Positions 29,383 to 32,270 of a DNA stretch of 32,270 nucleotides are shown one piece after another. This DNA is from Halomonas campaniensis. GTDB taxonomy: Bacteria > Pseudomonadota > Gammaproteobacteria > Pseudomonadales > Halomonadaceae. Below the pieces are notes generated by a model. It did not search any database, was not told where the DNA came from, and saw only the letters and a list, made by a program, of their open reading frames with translations. A program made the translations under genes and the position numbers. The first letter of the stretch is position 1; the number at the start of each line of letters is the position of its first letter. Location of the stretch: NCBI RefSeq assembly GCF_014193375.1, contig NZ_JACHZF010000032.1:1-32270 (forward strand), given 5' to 3'.

Positions 29383-29522
29383 GCGAGCCCTGCCCTTGGT
29401 TGCTGACAATAGGAGGCTGACGCCATGGCGTCATGACCGCCGGCGAGTTCCCCTGCGGCGGTCGAAGGGCGGCTTCGCCTGGGCCTCTGCCGAGACCCGG
29501 GCGGAGCCGGGAAGGGCACGAG

Positions 29523-29855
29523 TCAGATGGACTTGATGGTGCCCTTGGGCAGGACCGCGGCCACGGCGTTCTTCTGCACGCTGATCTGGGTGCCCTCGGC
29601 GATCTCCATGGTCAGGAACTCGCTGTCGTCGCTCACCTTGGTGATGCGCCCCAGTACGCCGCCGCCGATGACGATCTCGTCACCCTTGGAGAGGCCGCCG
29701 ATCAGCTGCTTGTGCTGCTTGGCCCGCTTGGCCTGGGGGCGCCAAAGCAGGAAGTAGAAGATCAGCACGAAGCCGACCAGCATCACGATCTGGGCCATGC
29801 CGCTGCCGGCAGCGGCATCCTGGGCGTAGGCCGGAGCGATGAAGAAATCCAGCAT
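29523..29855 (-). CDS. yajC: preprotein translocase subunit YajC
   Basis: A 110-residue single-pass inner-membrane protein associated with SecDF. It has a short N-terminus (MLDFFIAPAYAQ), a transmembrane helix at about 19-40 (MAQIVMLVGFVLIFYFLLWRPQ), and a basic stretch RPQAKRAKQHK. A soluble beta domain with GDEIVIGGGVLGRITKV follows. The ATG at 29855 has AGGAG nine bases upstream. Two palindromic structures lie between tgt and yajC (29907-29968). Confidence 0.96.
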   Translation of the reverse strand: MLDFFIAPAYAQDAAAGSGMAQIVMLVGFVLIFYFLLWRPQAKRAKQHKQLIGGLSKGDEIVIGGGVLGRITKVSDDSEFLTMEIAEGTQISVQKNAVAAVLPKGTIKSI

Positions 29856-29906
29856 GGGGAAGTGTCTCCTGGTTGGTGTGAAGTGTTGGGATGGGTAACG
29901 GGGGGC

Positions 29907-29925
29907 TGTCAGGAGGTGCCTGACA
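29907..29925. promoter_or_regulatory. inverted repeat TGTCAGG-N5-CCTGACA upstream of yajC
   Basis: A perfect 7-bp inverted repeat with a 5-base spacer, 52-70 bases upstream of the yajC start codon. It may be a regulator-binding site for an internal yajC-secDF promoter or a second RNA hairpin after tgt. No known regulator assigned. Confidence 0.35.
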
Positions 29926-29930
29926 TGCCT

Positions 29931-29968
29931 CGGCCGGTGCCGGACCGCCAGGGTCCCGGCACCGGCCG
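29931..29968 (-). terminator. strong hairpin immediately after the tgt stop codon
   Basis: A perfect 13-bp stem (29931-29943 with 29956-29968) around a 12-base loop, four bases beyond the tgt stop codon. No T run follows on the minus strand. It could attenuate read-through into yajC or protect the queA-tgt mRNA end. Confidence 0.5.
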
Positions 29969-29971
29969 GTA

Positions 29972-32138
<2,167 letters not shown>

Positions 32139-32172
32139 GCGGTATCGGAATCCGGTGTCTGTGGCAAGCCGC

Positions 32173-32270
32173 CTAGCCCGGATGTTGCACCGGGCCGGCC
32201 AGACGCTCCCAGATCTCAGGCTCGGTGAAGACATTGGCGCTACGGGCTTGAGATTGGCTATTTCTTGATC
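32173..32270 (-). CDS. possible 3' end of an unidentified gene
   Basis: An open frame enters from the right edge on the minus strand and runs 31 codons to a TAG at 32175-32173, ending [14 protein letters not shown]. The last ~16 codons have the GC-rich third positions typical of this genome; the first ~15 (toward the edge) do not. A 6-bp inverted repeat (32176-32181 with 32190-32195) overlaps the end of the frame just before its stop. I do not recognise the peptide. It may be a real C-terminus, a gene remnant or chance. Confidence 0.25.
   Translation of the reverse strand, partial: SRNSQSQARSANVFTEPEIWERLAGPVQHPG

Noticed and set aside
26497..29406. A 969-codon open frame on the plus strand opposite secD and secF
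   Set aside because: It is fully antisense to two certain genes, and its product is His/Gln/Ala/Gly-rich without domains. Long antisense frames are expected in DNA this rich in GC.

Overview
This window is GC-rich chromosomal DNA from a gammaproteobacterium, most likely of the Halomonas type (Halomonadaceae). I infer this from the protein families, the acidic GC-rich proteins and the gene order; no rRNA gene is present to confirm it. Coding density is high. I see no tRNA or rRNA gene, CRISPR array, prophage or intact insertion sequence. Nearly all genes are housekeeping genes, so the unusual signals lie in operon composition, one degenerate enzyme and the intergenic DNA.

Region 1 (1-8602) is the conserved block trkA, rsmB, fmt, def (minus strand), then lysM-protein, dprA, tsaC, hemF, aroE (plus strand), diverging around 3803-3971. 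It covers translation initiation (Def, Fmt), 16S rRNA methylation (RsmB), potassium uptake (TrkA), the tRNA t6A precursor (TsaC), DNA uptake (DprA), haem (HemF) and shikimate (AroE). A dodecin gene is inserted between rsmB and trkA, and a run of 12 C residues lies in its 5' region.

Region 2 (8603-11874) is a less conserved junction. It holds a small two-helix membrane protein, an M48 metalloprotease lipoprotein, a DUF815-type ATPase and a lipoprotein of unknown function. It also holds one copy of a dispersed palindromic repeat with terminal inverted repeats.

Region 3 (11875-26421) corresponds to the Pseudomonas-type block der, bamB, yfgM, hisS, ispG, rodZ, pilW, rlmN, ndk, iscA, iscS, iscR, cysE, trmJ (all minus) and suhB (plus). 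Its isc cluster is reduced: iscU, hscB, hscA, fdx and iscX are all missing. IscS also ends about 19 residues early, without the tail that contacts IscU in E. coli. A second copy of the dispersed repeat sits where hscBA-fdx would be expected. SuhB is full length but has lost nearly all inositol-monophosphatase metal ligands, so it looks like a pseudoenzyme kept for its transcription role.

Region 4 (26422-32270) is queA, tgt, yajC, secD, secF on the minus strand: queuosine tRNA modification followed by Sec translocon accessory proteins. It ends at a strong bidirectional terminator shared with suhB. A heptanucleotide tandem repeat abuts the secF stop codon. The last ~100 bases may carry the 3' end of another minus-strand gene.

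Regions 1, 3 and 4 resemble two separate neighbourhoods of the Pseudomonas chromosome (trkA to aroE, and der to queA). They are joined here through region 2, which is therefore the likely rearrangement junction.
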